Shown: positions 52,313 through 60,828, numbered from the stretch's first letter. The stretch is 64,000 nucleotides of DNA from Streptomyces sp. CB02056 (GCF_001905545.1 NZ_LIPD01000013.1:186001-250000), one strand, 5' to 3'. Program-made: numbers and translations. Notes: generated from the sequence alone by a model not told the origin.

Positions 52313-52915
52313 TCACCCCCCGGTCACGACGGCCGCCCCGGCGGGAACCGGCGCGCCCGGCTCGCGCGCCGCCCGGACGCAGGCCCACAGCACCACCGCG
52401 GCGCCGGGCAGCCGGGGGTCGCGCCGCTCCGGCGCGACGATCCACCGGCCGGCGCCCTGCCCGGGGGAGTCCGGGCTGTTCACCATCCGCTGCAGGGGCG
52501 GCACGGTCACCGCGTCGCCCTTGCCGTGGCACAGCAGCGGCGGAACGTCCCGGGCCCACTCCTCCCAGGCCAGCAGCCGGCGCAGCCGGGGCGCCGCGCC
52601 CGGCTGGACGAACAGCAGCAGCCGCCCCCGGTGGACGGCCACCGGCCCGCAGCCCGGCCCGGACGCCCACAGCTCGTCCAGCACCCGGCGGCCGAACAGC
52701 GCCGGCATGCTGATCACGTCGAAGGCGCGCCCGCAGGGCAGTACCGAGGGCGCCCAGGGGCGGCTCTCCCACAGGGCGCGCATGCTGCGCGGGTACTCGC
52801 TGGCGGAAGCGAGCCAGGCCTCCCCGGCCGCGCCGACGCACTCCACCGACGGGTGCATCACCGACGGGTACGACACCGACTGCTGCGTCACCGATTGCTG
52901 CGTCCAGATCTCCAC
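52313..52915 (-). CDS. conserved actinobacterial protein, primase/polymerase-N-terminal-like
   Basis: 200-residue cytosolic protein. WLASASEYPRSMRALWESRP, VLPCGRAFDVISMPALFGRR and GCGPVAVHRGRLLLFVQPGAA recall proteins annotated in streptomycetes as bifunctional primase/polymerase N-terminal-like; I do not see a complete catalytic motif and do not assign activity. The N-terminus is made of four five-residue repeats ending in Ser-Val, coded by 15-bp tandem repeats. The GTG at 52915 has no ribosome site; ATG 52858, inside the last repeat, is an alternative. Confidence 0.65.
   Translation of the reverse strand: MEIWTQQSVTQQSVSYPSVMHPSVECVGAAGEAWLASASEYPRSMRALWESRPWAPSVLPCGRAFDVISMPALFGRRVLDELWASGPGCGPVAVHRGRLLLFVQPGAAPRLRRLLAWEEWARDVPPLLCHGKGDAVTVPPLQRMVNSPDSPGQGAGRWIVAPERRDPRLPGAAVVLWACVRAAREPGAPVPAGAAVVTGG
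52844..52903. repeat. four 15-bp tandem repeats at the 5' end of the hypothetical gene
   Basis: Units CACCGACGGGTGCAT, CACCGACGGGTACGA, CACCGACTGCTGCGT and CACCGATTGCTGCGT (plus strand) abut exactly. Read on the minus strand they give TQQSV, TQQSV, SYPSV, MHPSV. Confidence 0.9.
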
Positions 52916-53043
52916 GGAGAGCAGCCTGTGCGGCGCACGCCCCCGGTGCGACGGAAAGCACGGTTCGCCGGACAGCGCGGCGGGGGACGGCGTACCCTTC
53001 CCCGTCGCGCATATGCCAGGGGCCCGTGTCCGGCCGCGGGCGC

Positions 53044-53397
53044 TCAGTCCTCGTGCCGGCGCGGCTGGAGCAGGGTGCGGCCGTACTCGATCATCTTCGC
53101 GGCGTAGTCCGGGGTCCAGTCCGCCCGCCGGGCGACCTCGGCGTCGGACAGCGCGTCGAACCGGCGCGGGTCGGCGAGCTGCGCGGCGGCGACCGCCTGG
53201 AAGTCCGTGGCCCGCTCGGCGGCGGCCCGGAAGGCCAGGGCCAGCTCCGTGGAGCGGCGCAGCAGCTCCGCCGGGTCCTCGATCGACTCCAGGTCGAAGA
53301 ATCGTTCCGGCTCGGGTTCGGCGGACTGCGGCTCGAACAGCAGCTGCACCGGACGCAGGCGCCTGGTGGGCTCGGACGACTCTGGGGAGTCGGGCAT
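53044..53397 (-). CDS. conserved hypothetical protein
   Basis: 117-residue acidic-then-helical protein. LRPVQLLFEPQ, FFDLESIEDPAELLRRSTELALAFRAAAERA and a C-terminal RFDALSDAEVARRADWTPDYAAKMIEYGRTL are its recognisable blocks; no signal, membrane segment or cysteine. ATG 53397 with GGAGG upstream is preferred to the longer open frame. It lies 128 bp behind the previous gene's start on the same strand. Function unknown. Confidence 0.7.
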   Translation of the reverse strand: MPDSPESSEPTRRLRPVQLLFEPQSAEPEPERFFDLESIEDPAELLRRSTELALAFRAAAERATDFQAVAAAQLADPRRFDALSDAEVARRADWTPDYAAKMIEYGRTLLQPRRHED

Positions 53398-53669
53398 GGA
53401 CGGACACCTCCGGGTTTCGGGTGGGGGTGGGGGAAATCTGCTCCGGGCTGCGCCGCCCGGTCGTGGCCGCCGTCCATTGTCTCGCGGCGGGGGCCCGTAG
53501 CGGAACGGTGCGCACGCGAGCGCTATTCCCCGGCGCACGCCGGGCGCGCGACTCGTGCGCCGCGCTTCCGGATCGCATGCGAACCGGTTGTCCGGGTGCG
53601 CCCGGTGCGCCCGGTGCGCCCGGGCTGCCCGACGAAGCCGATGAAGCCGACGAACCGGAGAGAACCCCC

Positions 53670-53996
53670 ATGCGTGTGAGAAGAGGCCTGACGGCCCTCG
53701 CCCTGTCCGTCCTGTCCCTGCTGGGCGCCCTGCTCGCGGTCGCCGCCTCCGTCGCCCCGCCCGCCGCGGCCGCCGAGACGGCGCTGGTGGTCACCGGGGA
53801 ACCGAGCGCCCCCGGCGGCGCCTCGACGGCGACCTGCCCGGCCGGCACCCACCTGACCGGCGGCGGCTACCGGCTCCAGCCGGACGCGGACGGTCCGGTG
53901 CGCGCCGACGGCCCCACCGCCGACGCGCGCGGCTGGAGCGCGCAGGCGGAGCGGGGGTCGGTGGTGGCCTACGCCGTCTGCGAGACCGAGGACTGA
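53670..53996 (+). CDS. small secreted protein
   Basis: 108-residue protein with a Sec signal peptide (RVRRGLTALALSVLSLLGAL, Ala-rich end near residue 36) and a ~70-residue mature domain with two cysteines (TATCPAGTHLTGGGYRL and VAYAVCETED) that can pair. GGERS-like polar surface; no family recognised. ATG 53670 behind GGAGAG. Preceded by short repeats (GGTGCGCCC three times; GAAGCCGATGAAGCCGA). Confidence 0.65.
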   Translation: MRVRRGLTALALSVLSLLGALLAVAASVAPPAAAAETALVVTGEPSAPGGASTATCPAGTHLTGGGYRLQPDADGPVRADGPTADARGWSAQAERGSVVAYAVCETED

Positions 53997-54020
53997 CCCC
54001 GGCGGCCGGCCGGACGGGCC

Positions 54021-55382
54021 TCAGCGCAGGTGGACCCGGTGGCGGCTCAGGTGCTCCAGCACCTCGTGGTTGGCCTCCCAGCCGTCCGGAAAGGCCACCG
54101 GGACGCCCAGCTGCACCGGCTCGGTCGCGGGGTGCTCGTCCAGCAGCTCGGCGATCCCGGCCCGGGCCACCACGATGCAGGCGTGCCGGTGCCGGGAGGC
54201 GAGCACGCAGAGCCGGCCGGTCTCCAGGTGGAAGGCGGTCGCGTCGGGGCGCCCGGAGAGCGGGTGCAGCACCACGGTGACGTCGTACTCGCGGCCCTGC
54301 AGGCGGTTGGCGGTGTCCACGGTGACGGCCGGACCGGCCGCGCCGTCCACCGGCACGCCCGCCTTGAGCAGGGCCGCGCGCACGGCCGCCGCCTGGTCCC
54401 GGTGGGCGGTGCCGACGGCGACCCGGTCCGCGGTGAGCGGGGCCTCGCCCTGCTCGGAGTGGGCGGTCAGCCCCCGCTCCAGCAGCCGGCGGACGGTGGC
54501 CGCGACGGCCGCCACGGCCTGCGGGTCGGTCCGTACGGTGTGCCGGGCGGGCAGTTCCAGCAGGGCCCAGCCGTGCTCGGCGGCCCGGTCGATCACCGCG
54601 TCCAGCGCCGAGCCGTCCGGGCGGACGGCGGCCGTCAGCCGGCGGTCGTCCGGGCCGGTGCCGGAGCGGAACGGCGTGTACGGGTAGAAGGCCCGCGAGA
54701 TCAGCGGCGCGGCGCTGGCGGGCAGCCGCCAGGAGACCGGCAGCCGGTGCGGCTCGATCTCCGGGTTGTGCGCCAGCATGGTGACCACCGCACTGCCGGA
54801 CGGGTCGTACGACAGCCCGGCCCACTGCTCGGTGCCGACCACGGTGAACGGGTCCAGCTGGCCCGGGTCGCCGACGAACAGCGCCCGCTCGAACAGCCGG
54901 GCCACCGCGAGCAGGGCGTCCGAGCGCATCTGGTACGCCTCGTCGACGATCGCGTGCCGCCAGGGCGCCTCCGTCCGCACCCACTGCCACTTGGCCGAGG
55001 TGGAGATCACCACGTCGTGCTCGACCAGGTCGGCGACCTTGTCGGAGGGCGTGACGTTGGCGTGCTTCAGCACCTCCGGGCCGGGCCGGGAGTCCGCGGC
55101 GTGCAGCCGGCCGATCGTCAACTCCGGCGCCTTCTCGGCCAGTCGGCCCACCAGGTCGTCCACCTGGCCGTTGGTCTGGGCGACGATCATCAGCCGCTCG
55201 CCGGCGCCGACCAGCTCGCGGGCCGCCCGCACCACGAGCGTCGACTTCCCGGCGCCGGGCGGGGAGTCCACCACCACGCCGCGCGGGGCGCCGGCCGGCG
55301 GACGGACGGTGGCCGCCAGGATTCGGGCCACCGCGGCGTCGGCGGCCGCGCCCGGGGCCTGCTCGGGGATCGAAGTGGTCAT
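54021..55382 (-). CDS. superfamily 1 (Upf1/Dna2-like) helicase, third gene of the nuclease operon
   Basis: 453-residue P-loop ATPase. Walker A SPPGAGKSTL (40-49), Walker B HAIVDEAYQM (143-152), motif III LFVGDPGQLDP (168-178), and C-terminal motifs VDTANRLQGREYDVTVV and RLCVLASRHRHACIVV give the SF1 helicase order; the RLQGREYD and late Arg segment match Upf1/Dna2-type SF1B proteins. It lacks the N-terminal domains those proteins carry. ATG 55382 overlaps the stop of the middle gene (TGATG). The longer in-frame extension to 56627 is antisense-frame noise inside the middle gene. Confidence 0.82.
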   Translation of the reverse strand: MTTSIPEQAPGAAADAAVARILAATVRPPAGAPRGVVVDSPPGAGKSTLVVRAARELVGAGERLMIVAQTNGQVDDLVGRLAEKAPELTIGRLHAADSRPGPEVLKHANVTPSDKVADLVEHDVVISTSAKWQWVRTEAPWRHAIVDEAYQMRSDALLAVARLFERALFVGDPGQLDPFTVVGTEQWAGLSYDPSGSAVVTMLAHNPEIEPHRLPVSWRLPASAAPLISRAFYPYTPFRSGTGPDDRRLTAAVRPDGSALDAVIDRAAEHGWALLELPARHTVRTDPQAVAAVAATVRRLLERGLTAHSEQGEAPLTADRVAVGTAHRDQAAAVRAALLKAGVPVDGAAGPAVTVDTANRLQGREYDVTVVLHPLSGRPDATAFHLETGRLCVLASRHRHACIVVARAGIAELLDEHPATEPVQLGVPVAFPDGWEANHEVLEHLSRHRVHLR

Positions 55383-56980
55383 CACTCCCACTCCTCGGAG
55401 ACGGACGGGGCGGGTACGGGCGCGGCGCCGGGCGGGCCGCCGTGGGTCCAGGGGGTGTCGTCCGGCTCGGGCAGCGGCGCGGACTGGCGCACCGTCAGCT
55501 CGAACAGGGTGAAGGTGACCGGCTCGCCGGGCTCGGGCAGGCTGCCCGGCTCCGGCTCCTTCCTGCGGCCCATGCCGGAGAGCACCCGCAGGGTGAGGGT
55601 GCCCTCGGCGGTGTCCACCGCGACGATCTCGGCCTTCTGCGGGCTCGGGCCGTGCACCCGGTGCACCTCCCGGCCGAGGTCCGCGTGCGGGCGGTCGGCG
55701 GTGCGCAGGGTGACCAGCGGGCGCGGCTTGGGGGAGCGGCCGGTGGTGTCCCAGTCCGGCACCACCTCCGTCACCACACCGCTGAACGCCTCGCCGGACA
55801 GCCGGTGCTCGGCCATCGCCAGCGGGTCGTCCAGCGCCTCCTGGACGTCCAGGCGGGCCTGCTCGCGCTCGCGCTGGGCGAGCTTGCGGGCGGCGGTGAC
55901 GGCGTCGTCCTGCCGGGGCTGCGGCGGCTCGCCGGCCGCCAGCCGGTCCCGGTGGCCGGTGTAGGACCAGCGGTCGCCCGTCCAGCGCTCCGCCAGGTGA
56001 CCGGCCGGCGGCAGGGCGCGCAGCAGGTCCAGGCCCTGCCAGACGTCCCGCCAGGTGGGCAGCAGGACCGACGCCAGCGCCTCCTCCAGCGCCGTCACCG
56101 CCGCCCGCACGGCCGCCCGGGCGCGCGCGGCGGCGGCCTCGTCGCGCTGCTCGGCGCTGTGCTGCAGGGCGCCCACGGCGGAGTCGTAGCGGGTGATCGC
56201 CGGGGCCAGCACGAACTCGTCGAAGCGCGGGTCGGTGGCCGGGCCGGCCGGCGGGTGCAGCAGCTGCCCCCGGTCGTCCCGGGCGGACTCGGCCAGCTCG
56301 GCCGCCTGCGCGCCGGTCAGGCCGTCCGGCGGGCGGTGCCAGGCGAGCCGGGCCGCCAGGTGCTGGTCCTCCAGGTGGCTCTGGCCGGTCGCCCAGTGCC
56401 GGGCCAGCAGGCCGGTCATCGGCAGCAGCAGCGAGGAGCCGGGCACCTGGGCGCGGTCGGTGAGGTGGGTCAGCCAGCGGCCGAGCAGCGGCACCCGGAC
56501 CGGCGCCGGGTACGGGCCCGGCTCCTCGTCCTCGGCGGTGCGGCGGAAGCGGGTCGAACGGCCGATCAGGGCGAGGTGGTGCACGCCCGCGCCGTTCGGC
56601 ACCACCAGCTGCGGGGCGTCCGCGCACAGCTCGCGGAACACCTGGGTCTTCTCGCCGGTCTCCGGGTCCTTCTCGGAGCCCTCGATCTGCTCGACGTCCT
56701 CGGCGAAGGACTCCAGGTACGGCAGCAGGTCGGCGGCGAGCTCGGCCAGGAAGTCGAACCGCAGGGTGCGGTTGAGCGGCTGCGGCACCAGGTGCAGCCG
56801 GGGCGCGTCCCGGTCGGTGCCGAGCATCACCGCGAGCGGCGCGCCGGACTCGCCGGCGGCCGTCAGCGGGACCAGCACCATCGGGCGGTCGGACAGGTGC
56901 CGGTGCCGGACGGTGGCCAGCGGCTCGGCCCGGCCGCTGCGGACGGCCTCCAGCCGGGCGAGGGTGGTGAGCAGGCTCAT
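55382..56980 (-). CDS. uncharacterised 532-residue protein, middle gene of the nuclease-helicase operon
   Basis: Not recognised as a known family. Residues 1-330 are mixed alpha/beta (LATVRHRHLSDRPMVLVPL, LMTGLLARHWATG-like segments), 290-330 and 400-430 are long charged helices (QREREQARLDVQEALDDPL), and 430-510 look like a small beta-barrel (FSGVVTEVVPDW, AEIVAVDTAEGTLTLRVL, PVTFTLFELTV). In Upf1/Dna2 helicases a helical stalk and barrel precede the motor, so this protein may supply them in trans; that is inference. ATG 56980 overlaps the nuclease stop (ATGA) and its own stop overlaps the helicase start. Confidence 0.75.
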   Translation of the reverse strand: MSLLTTLARLEAVRSGRAEPLATVRHRHLSDRPMVLVPLTAAGESGAPLAVMLGTDRDAPRLHLVPQPLNRTLRFDFLAELAADLLPYLESFAEDVEQIEGSEKDPETGEKTQVFRELCADAPQLVVPNGAGVHHLALIGRSTRFRRTAEDEEPGPYPAPVRVPLLGRWLTHLTDRAQVPGSSLLLPMTGLLARHWATGQSHLEDQHLAARLAWHRPPDGLTGAQAAELAESARDDRGQLLHPPAGPATDPRFDEFVLAPAITRYDSAVGALQHSAEQRDEAAAARARAAVRAAVTALEEALASVLLPTWRDVWQGLDLLRALPPAGHLAERWTGDRWSYTGHRDRLAAGEPPQPRQDDAVTAARKLAQREREQARLDVQEALDDPLAMAEHRLSGEAFSGVVTEVVPDWDTTGRSPKPRPLVTLRTADRPHADLGREVHRVHGPSPQKAEIVAVDTAEGTLTLRVLSGMGRRKEPEPGSLPEPGEPVTFTLFELTVRQSAPLPEPDDTPWTHGGPPGAAPVPAPSVSEEWE

Positions 56981-58206
56981 GCGCGAGCCCCTTGGGTTTC
57001 CGCCCCCACGGCGCCGGCGCCCAGGGCTTCGGCGCGCAGGGCGGCCGCGTAGGCCAGGCGCTCGGCGGCGTCGTCCGCGCCGTCCAGATCCTCGCTCTTG
57101 GTGCCGGCGGCGGCCAGCGCCTCGGCGACCGTACGGATGCTGCCCAGCTCGCCGCGCACGCCCCGGCCGAGCTGCTCGACCCGGTCGTCGCAGCGGGCCC
57201 GGGCGCGGCAGTGGAAGCCGAGTTCGCAGGTGGAGAGGCAGTCCGGGCTGTAGGCGGCGGGCACCGCCTCGACCGAGGCGGCCAGCTGTTCGGTGGTCCG
57301 GGCCGGCGCGCCGTCCTCGTCGGCGGCCAGGTCGAAGTCGGCGTCCGCCGGCAGCGCCGCCAGCAGCCGGCCGATGCCGGTCATCCGGCCCAGCTGGCGG
57401 CGGGTGGTGGCCAGTTCGCGGCGGACGTCCACGGCGACCGCGGTCGGCCGGTTGCCGAAGTCCTTCGGGCAGACCAGCAGCACGCTGGTGCGCGGGCTGC
57501 CCGGCAGCCGCTGCTCGGTGTACGGGTCCTCGGCGAGCGGCTGCCCGGCCGCCGCGGCGGCGAGCCGCTGGAGCGCCAGCACGTACACGGCGGCCTGCCG
57601 GGCGGCGGCGCCCACCTTGGCCGGGTCGGCGCCGCCGTCCAGCACCGGGAAGGACTTGATCTCGACCACGGTGCACCGCCCGCCGTGCACCACCAGCGCG
57701 TCCGGCTCCAGGTAGGCGGTGCTGCCGGCCACCCCCAGGCGCAGCATCGGGTGGTCCAGCAGCGTCCAGGCCTCCGGGTCGGCGGCGGCCAGGGCCAGCG
57801 CCTCGGCCGTCCGGTCGGCGCGCACGGCCGGGCCCGAGCGGTGCAGCAGGTCCGGCACCAGGAGCGGGGCGTGGCCGTCCACCGGGAGGCCCAGGTGGTG
57901 GCGGAGCGGCTCCAGCAGCGGGGCGTAGCCGTCGGCCTTCAGCCGGGACTCGAAGATCACGCCGCGGGCGATGGCGAAGGGGGACTGGCCGAAGGGGGCC
58001 GGGCGGCCGAGCCGGGCCGCCAGCACCGACTTGTCCACCCCGGCCGCGTCGAGCACGGCGCGGCGGTGGCAGCCCGGGTTGGCGGCCAGCGCGGCGAGGG
58101 AGCGGGCGTTCAGACTGCGCTGCGGGGCCGGTCCGCGCAGCTCCGCGAGCCGCTGGGCGAGCGGCTCAGCGGGCCCGCGCGGCGGGACGTTCGTCGAGAC
58201 GTTCAT
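56977..58206 (-). CDS. PD-(D/E)XK nuclease, RecB/Cas4/Dna2-like with clustered cysteines
   Basis: 409-residue predicted exonuclease. The core reads EPDALVVH (Asp169), VVEIKSFP (Glu182, Lys184) and RQAAVYVLAL (Gln204...Tyr208), the D / E-x-K / Q-x3-Y order of RecB-type nucleases. A lone N-terminal Cys46 (NPGCHRR) and a C-terminal cluster CLSTCELGFHCRARARC (Cys323, 327, 333, 339) resemble the iron-sulfur clamp of Cas4, AddB and Dna2. First gene of the operon; ATG 58206 (a TTG at 58239 is an alternative). Divergent promoter region contains 34-bp-period repeats. Confidence 0.82.
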   Translation of the reverse strand: MNVSTNVPPRGPAEPLAQRLAELRGPAPQRSLNARSLAALAANPGCHRRAVLDAAGVDKSVLAARLGRPAPFGQSPFAIARGVIFESRLKADGYAPLLEPLRHHLGLPVDGHAPLLVPDLLHRSGPAVRADRTAEALALAAADPEAWTLLDHPMLRLGVAGSTAYLEPDALVVHGGRCTVVEIKSFPVLDGGADPAKVGAAARQAAVYVLALQRLAAAAAGQPLAEDPYTEQRLPGSPRTSVLLVCPKDFGNRPTAVAVDVRRELATTRRQLGRMTGIGRLLAALPADADFDLAADEDGAPARTTEQLAASVEAVPAAYSPDCLSTCELGFHCRARARCDDRVEQLGRGVRGELGSIRTVAEALAAAGTKSEDLDGADDAAERLAYAAALRAEALGAGAVGAETQGARA

Positions 58207-58272
58207 GGTGCGGCCCAGTGTCGCATCCGGGTCCGACAACGCGGTGCGGACCGGCCGTTGGAGAGGCGGTCC

Positions 58273-58356
58273 GCGGCCGGAACCGGACGTCCGCCGCCCC
58301 CGGGCCGCAGCCGGAACCGGACGTCCGCCCCCGCCGGTCCGCGGCCGGAACCGGAC
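58273..58356. repeat. three repeats with exact 34-bp period between nuclease operon and phosphatase gene
   Basis: GCGGCCGGAACCGGAC at 58273, GCAGCCGGAACCGGAC at 58307 and GCGGCCGGAACCGGAC at 58341. Flanking bases (GGTCC before, GTCCGCCGCCCCC after) are also partly repeated, so similarity extends over about 58263-58388. No coding potential. Iteron-like; position suits regulation of either divergent unit. Confidence 0.85.
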
Positions 58357-58493
58357 ACCTGCCGCCCCCGGTCCCGCGGCCGCCGGGACGGGCCCCTCGA
58401 TCGTGGTCGCCGCCCGGGTGGGGGATCATGGAGCCCGGTGCTCAATGGTGAGACCGACCGACCGTTGCCACCGCCCCGTCGCTAGGAGTCCCC

Positions 58494-59150
58494 ATGCCCG
58501 CCCGCATCGTGCTGGTCCGCCACGGCGAGACCGAGTGGTCCGCCACCGGCCGCCACACCGGCCGCACCGACATCCCGCTGACCGAGGAGGGCCGGGCGAT
58601 GGCCCGGGCCCTCGGCGCCCGCCTCGCCAAGGCCCCCTGGAACGGGCTGCCGGACGCGCTCGTCTACACCAGCCCGCTCGGCCGGGCCAAGGAGACCTGC
58701 GAGCTGGCCGGCTTCGGCGACCGCGCGGTGGAGCGTCCGGAGCTGATGGAGTGGGACTACGGCCGGTACGAGGGCCGCACCGGCGCGGACATCCGCTCCA
58801 GCGACCAGCCCGGCTGGCTGATCTGGCGCGACGGGGTGCCCGGCGGCGAGAAGCTCTCCGAGGTGGCCGCCCGGGTGGACGCCTTCCTGGCCGGCCTCAA
58901 CGAGGAGCACGGCGTCCCCGCCCCGGACACCACCGTGATGCACTGCGCCGACCGGGACGTGATCCTGTTCGCCCACGGCCACCTGCTGCGCATCCTCACC
59001 GCCCGCTGGCTGGGCCTGCCGCCCGAGTACGCCCAGCGGTTCAAGCTCGGTACGGCCGCGCTGTGCGTGCTGTCCTGGGAGTACGGCGCCCCGGCGGTGG
59101 AGGTCTGGAACGACCTGTCCCACCTGGAGGGCCTGGCCGCCGGGCACTGA
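58494..59150 (+). CDS. histidine phosphatase (phosphoglycerate mutase-like) family
   Basis: 218-residue cytosolic phosphatase. Catalytic LVRHGETEW (His10), Arg in TSPLGRAKETCELAG, Glu in MEWDYGRYEG and second His in LFAHGHLLRILTARW complete the active site. Substrate could be a sugar phosphate or other phosphomonoester; not a glycolytic mutase by length. ATG 58494 five bases after AGGAG. Divergent from the nuclease operon. Confidence 0.9.
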   Translation: MPARIVLVRHGETEWSATGRHTGRTDIPLTEEGRAMARALGARLAKAPWNGLPDALVYTSPLGRAKETCELAGFGDRAVERPELMEWDYGRYEGRTGADIRSSDQPGWLIWRDGVPGGEKLSEVAARVDAFLAGLNEEHGVPAPDTTVMHCADRDVILFAHGHLLRILTARWLGLPPEYAQRFKLGTAALCVLSWEYGAPAVEVWNDLSHLEGLAAGH

Positions 59151-59205
59151 GCCGGCTGTGCCGGGCGGCTCCGGGGCCCGTCGAGGCTAGGCCGGGCGGC
59201 GGGGC

Positions 59206-60828
59206 TCAGGCGGCCGCCGCCCGGTCGTAGTCGGTCAGGAACCGGCGCACCTCGGGCACCGCGACGTGCGGGCGCAGCCGCCCGGCGGTGTCCGCGAGCA
59301 TGCTCCGGATCCGGGCCGAGCGGACGGCGCCGAACAGCGCGACGGCGGCCGAGCCGTGGTGCGCCGCCCCCGCCAGGTCCCCGCGGCCGAGCCGGTCGTG
59401 GGCCAGCTCGGCGGTGTACAGCACCCGGTTGCGGACGAAGTGCGGCTTCTGGAGCGCTATCGCCAGCCCGGCCTGCTCGCTCGCGCGGTCCCAGTCGCCG
59501 AGCGCCGACCAGCACTGCGACTGGAGGCCGGCGATCTCGGCCTCGCCGAAGAAGGACATCCACTCCGGGTCCCGCCCGCCGGGGCCCCGGTCGAAGAGGG
59601 CGTACGCCCGGCCGAGCGCGCGCTCGCAGGAGACGCGGTCCTGGAGCAGCGCCCAGGCGCCGGCCTCGCGCATGGCCAGCAGGGCGAGCAGCCGCTCGGA
59701 GCCCAGGCCCCGGGCGGCGACCTGCCCGGCCTGGGCGGCGCGCAGCGCCTCGCGCGGGCGGCCGGCGTCCCGGGCCAGGAAGGCGCTGTTGCAGAAGACG
59801 TGCGCCTCCAGGGCGGAGTCCCCGGCCATCCGGGCGGTGGCGAGCGCCTCGGAGTAGAACGAGCGGGCGTCCGCGAGCCGGTTCGAGTCGTGGGCCAACC
59901 AGCCGACGGAGATGGCGAGTTCGCCCGCCCCGGTCTGCAGCCGGCGTTCCGTCTCCGGGCTGTACTCGCACTCGTTGAGCAGCACGTACGCGTTGCGCAG
60001 CGACCGCCCGGCGAGCTCGTACAGGGCGTCGGCGCCGTGCGCGTCGTCGGCCAGCCGGATCTCCCGGACGGCCTGTTCCACGCCGAGCACCTCGGCGGCG
60101 CCGACCCGGCGCAGCGGCCCCACCGGCCCGGGCCGGCCGGGCACCAGCGGTTCGCCGCCGAGCAGCGACGGCGCGGTGAACTCCGCACCGGGGAAGGCGC
60201 CTTGGCCGGCGAGCGCACCGGGGGCGCCGTCGGCGCCGGCCTGCCGGCCGGCCGCCGAGGCCGGTCGGTCGATGCCGATCACGGAGGCCAGCGCGGTGGT
60301 GCCGCCGGCCAGGAACGTACGGCGACGCACGTCGTCGTTCTCCTCGTCGAGATTGGGCGATCCATCGGGCCCCCTGGGCACCGTCCCGCGGCTCGGCCAC
60401 GGGGGCCCGTCCGGTGCGGCTGGATCCGTGTACGGCGAGGCAGCGTACGGGAGTTGAGTGGAGAGAGGTGAGCGCGGGGCGGGCGGGGGCGGGAACGTCG
60501 GGTGGAGCGGAGGGGGTTCGCTCCGCCCGACGGACCGGTCCGTCGGGCGGCGGCGGACGGAGGTCCGGGGGGCGAAGCCGAGGTCGGTGAGCGCGCGGTC
60601 TGGCCACATGTGCCGGAACACCCGCTCGTAGGCGTAGTTGGGGCAGCGGATCTCACCGGACTCGACCCGCCCGACGTACCGGGCGTCGCAGGACACGTGC
60701 TCGCCGATCTCGCGGGCGGCCCTGCGGACGGCCGTGGCGAACTCGCCGGGAGAGCGGTCGCCGCGCAGTGCGCGCATCACGGCGTTGGGGGACGGACGGT
60801 TCGGCTCGGCCGGTGGGGTGGCTGCCAT
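59206..60828 (-). CDS. XRE-type HTH regulator with TPR domain (streptomycete developmental-regulator type)
   Basis: 540-residue protein. HTH region at residues 15-75 (RSPGEFATAVRRAAREIGEH, YVGRVESGEIRCPNYAYERV), Pro/Ser-rich linker, then helical TPR-like repeats from about 250 (SFYSEALATARMAGDSALEA, ALRAAQAGQVAARGLGSERL). Such regulators are numerous in streptomycetes and act in differentiation and antibiotic control. Odd: DDVRRRTFLAGGTTALASVIG at 166-186 mimics a Tat signal in mid-protein. ATG 60828 lacks a ribosome site; TACTCT seven bases upstream suggests a leaderless transcript. Divergent from the small gene at 61091. Confidence 0.8.
   Translation of the reverse strand: MAATPPAEPNRPSPNAVMRALRGDRSPGEFATAVRRAAREIGEHVSCDARYVGRVESGEIRCPNYAYERVFRHMWPDRALTDLGFAPRTSVRRRPTDRSVGRSEPPPLHPTFPPPPAPRSPLSTQLPYAASPYTDPAAPDGPPWPSRGTVPRGPDGSPNLDEENDDVRRRTFLAGGTTALASVIGIDRPASAAGRQAGADGAPGALAGQGAFPGAEFTAPSLLGGEPLVPGRPGPVGPLRRVGAAEVLGVEQAVREIRLADDAHGADALYELAGRSLRNAYVLLNECEYSPETERRLQTGAGELAISVGWLAHDSNRLADARSFYSEALATARMAGDSALEAHVFCNSAFLARDAGRPREALRAAQAGQVAARGLGSERLLALLAMREAGAWALLQDRVSCERALGRAYALFDRGPGGRDPEWMSFFGEAEIAGLQSQCWSALGDWDRASEQAGLAIALQKPHFVRNRVLYTAELAHDRLGRGDLAGAAHHGSAAVALFGAVRSARIRSMLADTAGRLRPHVAVPEVRRFLTDYDRAAAA

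Noticed and set aside
55382..57676. Possible fusion of the middle operon protein with a long N-terminal extension
   Set aside because: The extra N-terminal part lies in another frame of the nuclease gene and looks random; ATG 56980 with an ATGA overlap explains the gene.
58273..58356. CRISPR array
   Set aside because: Only three units, the 18-bp gaps are themselves partly repeated and not unique spacers, and no cas genes are present; the Cas4-like nuclease is of the general RecB type.
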